Assembly: GCA_938030585.1 (NCBI GenBank)
Contig: CALHIA010000081.1
Coordinates: 1 to 9,223 of the forward strand
DNA length: 9,223 bases
Reading direction: 5' to 3'
From: an uncultured Candidatus Saccharibacteria bacterium
Lineage (GTDB): Bacteria; Patescibacteriota; Saccharimonadia; Saccharimonadales; Saccharimonadaceae
Each line of letters opens with the position of its first letter. The first letter of the stretch is position 1. A program made the translations under genes and the position numbers. Of this stretch, positions 7,005 through 9,223 are shown one piece after another. Below the pieces are notes generated by a model. The model saw nothing but the letters and a program-made list of their open reading frames with translations. It ran no database searches and was not told where the DNA came from.

Positions 7005-8033
7005 ATGAAATACACCGTCAAAACCGTCGAAAATCAAACTGAGTGGGATGAATTTGTTACCGCACATCCGGATGCTAACTTTTTGCAATCCTGGGATTTC
7101 TACGAATTCTACTTCTCCCGCGGTTTTGATATTGTGCGTCGTGGTATCTATGACGAAAATAACCAACTCGTGGGAGTTTATGCTGGCGAAGTTGAACCGG
7201 CCAAGCGTGGCCGTCATCTTGCCATAGCTGGTGGACCGATTTTTGATTGGACCAACCAAGAAATTAAAAAACTGATTTTCGACGACATGAAGCTGCAGGC
7301 TAAAAAGCTCAAATGTACTTTTGTCCGCGTGCGTCCTCAGCTTCAGAATACCCCTGAAAACGCGAAGACTTTTCAGCAGCTTGGCTTCCGTAAGGCCCCG
7401 ATGTATCTTTCGGTGGAGTTTGCCGGTGTTCTCAATCTAGAAAATTCCGAAGAAGAAATTCTTAAAAACATGCGTCAGCGTCTGCGCCGCGCTCTTCGTA
7501 AAGCTGAGAAGAATCAAATCACCATTGAAAAAACTTCCGACCCGAAAGCGATTCATGATTTTTATCAAATTGAATTGCAAACTGCTAAACGCCATGATTT
7601 TTATGCTTTTTCCGAAGACTTTCTTACTAAACAGTTTGCTGCATTTGCCAAAAATGACGAGGCGGTACTTTATATTGCCAAGCTCAATGGTGAAATTCTT
7701 GCCGAAAACTTCATGATTTTCTACGGCAATGAAGCCTCTTATCATTACGGAGTTTCTTCCGAACTCGGTACTAAGTATTCCGGCGCTCCACTTCTCCATA
7801 TGGAAGCCATGCGTGACGCCAGAAAGCGTGGCATTAAGCGCTATAATTTCTGGGGTATTGTCGACGAAAATGACACCAAGCATCGATTTTATGGCGTCTC
7901 AGTCTTTAAGCGTGGTTTTGGTGTCGAAGAATTAAAATATCTCGAAGCTAGAGATCTCGTACTAGATAAATTTTCCTACTACACTAAAACTTTACCAATC
8001 GAAACCCTGCGCCGTAAAGTTCGCCACGTCTAA
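7005..8033 (+). CDS. FemAB/FemX-type peptidoglycan bridge aminoacyltransferase
   Basis: Probable transferase of amino acids from aminoacyl-tRNA to a peptidoglycan precursor or similar acceptor, acting in the cytoplasm near the membrane. It has 342 residues, close to single-residue transferases of the FemX type, and has no obvious coiled-coil arm such as FemA/FemB carry. Visible family features are NFLQSWDFYEFYFSRG (25-40), KRGRHLAIAGGPIFDW (67-82), FVRVRPQLQNTPEN (106-119), the basic ILKNMRQRLRRALRKAEK (152-169), KRYNFWGIVDEND (278-290) and VFKRGFGVEELKYLEA (300-315). It is a clear paralogue of the FemAB module of the upstream fusion, sharing nearly every one of these blocks in the same order. 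The order of the two genes suggests successive or alternative additions to one acceptor, but neither the amino acid nor the acceptor can be read from sequence. A strong terminator follows. Confidence 0.9.
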   Translation: MKYTVKTVENQTEWDEFVTAHPDANFLQSWDFYEFYFSRGFDIVRRGIYDENNQLVGVYAGEVEPAKRGRHLAIAGGPIFDWTNQEIKKLIFDDMKLQAKKLKCTFVRVRPQLQNTPENAKTFQQLGFRKAPMYLSVEFAGVLNLENSEEEILKNMRQRLRRALRKAEKNQITIEKTSDPKAIHDFYQIELQTAKRHDFYAFSEDFLTKQFAAFAKNDEAVLYIAKLNGEILAENFMIFYGNEASYHYGVSSELGTKYSGAPLLHMEAMRDARKRGIKRYNFWGIVDENDTKHRFYGVSVFKRGFGVEELKYLEARDLVLDKFSYYTKTLPIETLRRKVRHV

Positions 8034-8055
8034 ATTTTTAAGGTTGGCTATACCG

Positions 8056-8091
8056 CCTCGAATTTATCAAAAACGAATTCGAGGTTTTTTT
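8056..8091 (+). terminator. Intrinsic terminator of the four-gene envelope operon
   Basis: CCTCGAATT (8056-8064) pairs perfectly with AATTCGAGG (8076-8084); a T-G pair adds one more step. The loop is about nine bases, and seven T residues (8085-8091) follow directly. Confidence 0.92.
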
Positions 8092-8126
8092 GTGATATTT
8101 CAGTAAACTCAGCTTTATTTTCTTTT

Positions 8127-8146
8127 TTATGCTAAAATAAGCATAA
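8127..8146 (+). promoter_or_regulatory. Extended -10 promoter with overlapping inverted repeat (possible operator)
   Basis: TGC plus TAAAAT (8133-8138) forms an extended -10; no good -35 is seen. The perfect 7-base arms TTATGCT (8127-8133) and AGCATAA (8140-8146), with six bases between, span from upstream of the -10 to the expected transcript start. A dimeric repressor bound here would block RNA polymerase. The first 13 promoter bases match 2841-2853, but that copy lacks the right arm. Confidence 0.5.
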
Positions 8147-8154
8147 GAATTAAC

Positions 8155-8160
8155 AAGGAA
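8155..8160 (+). promoter_or_regulatory. Ribosome binding site of the DUF308-like gene
   Basis: AAGGAA six bases before the ATG at 8167, in a leader of about 20 bases. It fixes the start of the gene. Confidence 0.65.
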
Positions 8161-8166
8161 AATTAT

Positions 8167-8925
8167 ATGTCAATCAAGCGAAAATATATTGATAGCCACT
8201 GGCTAATCTTCGCATTGCAGGGTGTGTTGGCACTTCTTTTCGGCTGGTACGCCCTCTTTACTAATCTAAATAGTCTCGAGGCAATTATTGTGATTGCCGG
8301 TACGGTTTTGCTCGGTCTCGGTATTATCGAGATGTTGAACCTCCTTACTCGTACCCACTTGAAGGAAACCTGGGGTCTTTCACTCCTCATGGCCGTACTA
8401 GAAATCGCCACGGCTTTCACCATGCTCTTTGCCAAGGATCAGAACGCCATCTGGCACCTCGCCATCATTGGTCTCTACACCATTACGCGTGGTATTCTGG
8501 AGATCTTCATTGGTCTCGGCTCCGTGGATGATTTGACCGACCGTTTTATTTGGGTGCTCACTGGTATTTCCGGTTGTATTATTGGCATCGTGGTTGTAAA
8601 TGCTGGACATCTCGGTAATCTGCCATTTATTAAATATTTTGGCTCCTACATGATGATTTTCGGTATCTCTAATCTGATTTATGCCATCCACAATAAAGAG
8701 CAAAAACATGAATACGAAACCGAGCTTCGTGAAAAACGCGAAGAATATCGTGCTAAGTCTATCAAGAATGCTAAGAAAATTGCCGCCATTAAAGAACTTT
8801 CCGTAAAACCAGATCGTGCCTATAAGTCAAAAAATCTTGGTGAAAAAACTGCAAATAAGTCAGTTAAAAAAGCTACTACTAAGAAAACCAAAAAACCAAC
8901 TGCCAAGAAAATTTCAAAAAAATAA
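8167..8925 (+). CDS. HdeD/DUF308-like six-helix membrane protein with lysine-rich cytoplasmic tail
   Basis: Integral membrane protein, 252 residues. Six hydrophobic helices are visible at about 12-32, 36-60, 68-88, 94-117, 127-147 and 154-175, in the three-hairpin pattern of HdeD/DUF308 proteins, including the typical small turn RGILEIFIGL (108-117). Members are associated with acid or stress tolerance in enterobacteria, but the biochemical function is unknown and I do not transfer it. Residues ~176-212 are highly charged and probably helical (KEQKHEYETELREKREEYRA). Residues ~213-252 are Lys/Thr/Ala-rich, like histone H1-type tails (KKATTKKTKKPTAKK). With an even helix number and a basic N-terminus, both ends should be cytoplasmic, where the tail could contact nucleic acid, ribosomes or acidic lipid. 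The gene has its own promoter and terminator. Confidence 0.82.
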   Translation: MSIKRKYIDSHWLIFALQGVLALLFGWYALFTNLNSLEAIIVIAGTVLLGLGIIEMLNLLTRTHLKETWGLSLLMAVLEIATAFTMLFAKDQNAIWHLAIIGLYTITRGILEIFIGLGSVDDLTDRFIWVLTGISGCIIGIVVVNAGHLGNLPFIKYFGSYMMIFGISNLIYAIHNKEQKHEYETELREKREEYRAKSIKNAKKIAAIKELSVKPDRAYKSKNLGEKTANKSVKKATTKKTKKPTAKKISKK

Positions 8926-8935
8926 AACTCATCCT

Positions 8936-8961
8936 AAATAGGGCCACGTGCCCTATTTTTT
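8936..8961 (+). terminator. Intrinsic terminator after the DUF308-like gene
   Basis: AAATAGGGC (8936-8944) pairs with GCCCTATTT (8950-8958) around a five-base loop (CACGT), with T residues continuing to 8960. It lies 10 bases after the stop codon. Confidence 0.88.
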
Positions 8962-8991
8962 ATTTAGCAAGTTCATTCACCCCTGTAATCT

Positions 8992-9020
8992 TTGACTATT
9001 ACGCGTCAATCTTGTATAAT
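8992..9020 (+). promoter_or_regulatory. Near-consensus sigma70 promoter of the GalU-like gene
   Basis: TTGACT (8992-8997), a 17-base spacer and a perfect TATAAT (9015-9020). Transcription should start near 9027, giving a leader of about 13 bases that holds AAGGAG. The -35 box is the left arm of a small inverted repeat, TTGAC (8992-8996) and GTCAA (9005-9009), which might be an operator but could be chance. Confidence 0.85.
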
Positions 9021-9028
9021 TAAGACTC

Positions 9029-9034
9029 AAGGAG
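9029..9034 (+). promoter_or_regulatory. Ribosome binding site of the GalU-like gene
   Basis: AAGGAG, five bases before the ATG at 9040; the strongest Shine-Dalgarno sequence in the window. Confidence 0.8.
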
Positions 9035-9039
9035 AAATT

Positions 9040-9223
9040 ATGAAATATAAGTTACCTACCAAGGCAGTTATTACTGACGCTGGCTTTGCTAGCCGCTATC
9101 TACCAATTACTAAAACCGTACCTAAGGCCATGCTCCCACTCGGCAATCGTCCAATCATGCAACTTGTAGTGGAGGAATGTGTGGATGCTGGCATTAAGGA
9201 AATTATCATCGTCGCCACTCCAG
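9040..9223 (+). CDS. galU: GalU-like sugar-1-phosphate nucleotidyltransferase, 5' part
   Basis: The first 61 residues of a nucleotidyltransferase are present; the gene runs off the window. The start reads KAVITDAGFASRYLPITKTVPKAMLPLGNRPIMQLVVEECVDAGIKEIIIVATP in part (residues 8-61), which follows the GalU pattern of UTP-glucose-1-phosphate uridylyltransferase: an N-terminal nucleotide loop, PK-x-MLP, the RPI[MI]Q segment, a VEE helix, then a second strand. The loop is unusual: the family's G-x-G-T-R appears as GFASR (15-19), keeping the first Gly and the Arg but replacing the second Gly with Ala and Thr with Ser. Lys29 in VPKAMLP is conserved. UDP-glucose synthesis for envelope polysaccharide is the likely role, but sugar or nucleotide specificity could differ. 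It has its own strong promoter and ribosome binding site. Confidence 0.75.
   Translation, partial: MKYKLPTKAVITDAGFASRYLPITKTVPKAMLPLGNRPIMQLVVEECVDAGIKEIIIVATP

Noticed and set aside
7437..7883. Long antisense open frame opposite the second FemAB gene (148 codons)
   Set aside because: It lies fully within a well-supported gene, has no ribosome binding site or recognisable domain, and its low-complexity Phe/Ile-rich make-up is what the reverse strand of a Lys/Glu-rich gene gives.
8034..8166. Small RNA or riboswitch in the 133-base gap
   Set aside because: The gap is explained by a terminator, a T-rich stretch and a promoter; no further stable structure or small coding frame with a ribosome binding site was seen.
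8398..8709. Antisense open frame opposite the DUF308-like gene (103 codons)
   Set aside because: It is a shadow of a clear six-helix membrane protein on the + strand, without its own start signals.

Overview
The window looks like a piece of a Candidatus Saccharibacteria (TM7, Patescibacteria) chromosome. Every supported gene lies on the + strand and the genes are tightly packed. The mix is a BspA-type repeat surface protein, a three-part amino-acid ABC importer, a short MurF-like ligase, FemAB-type acyltransferases and a GalU-type nucleotidyltransferase, which is the kind of set I expect in that lineage. UGA is a stop here: the binding-protein gene ends in TGA inside an ATGA overlap with the permease start. 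This argues against the recoded Gracilibacteria/Absconditabacteria. The other eight stops are TAA. The assignment rests on recognition of gene content, not on a search.

Layout. (1) 1-626 is the 3' part of a secreted BspA-like (DUF285) repeat protein. (2) 667-2835 is an operon for a polar amino-acid ABC importer: binding protein, permease, ATPase. Its promoter puts the likely transcript start on the start codon. (3) 2858-8033 is a compact four-gene operon of cell-envelope character: MurF-like ligase, alpha/beta hydrolase, a 715-residue fusion of a DegT-type PLP aminotransferase with a FemAB aminoacyl-tRNA-dependent transferase, and a free-standing FemAB paralogue. It ends at a strong intrinsic terminator (8056-8091). 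(4) 8167-8925 is a single gene for a six-helix HdeD/DUF308-like membrane protein with a long lysine-rich tail, followed by a second terminator. (5) From 9040 the first 61 codons of a GalU-like nucleotidyltransferase follow a near-consensus promoter.

How the genes fit together. The importer suits an organism that takes amino acids from a host or its surroundings. The four-gene operon probably builds or decorates peptidoglycan peptides or another cell-surface amide-linked structure: the ligase and the FemAB modules both form peptide-type bonds, and the aminotransferase may supply an amino group or amino sugar. This joint role is inferred from domains and gene order; the substrates are unknown.

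The most interesting points are the aminotransferase-FemAB fusion next to its FemAB paralogue, two promoters placed exactly for leaderless mRNAs (667 and 2858), a 13-bp promoter element shared by two transcription units, and an inverted repeat over the promoter of the DUF308-like gene. There is no gene-free stretch over 300 bases, and I see no tRNA, rRNA, CRISPR array, insertion sequence or origin.
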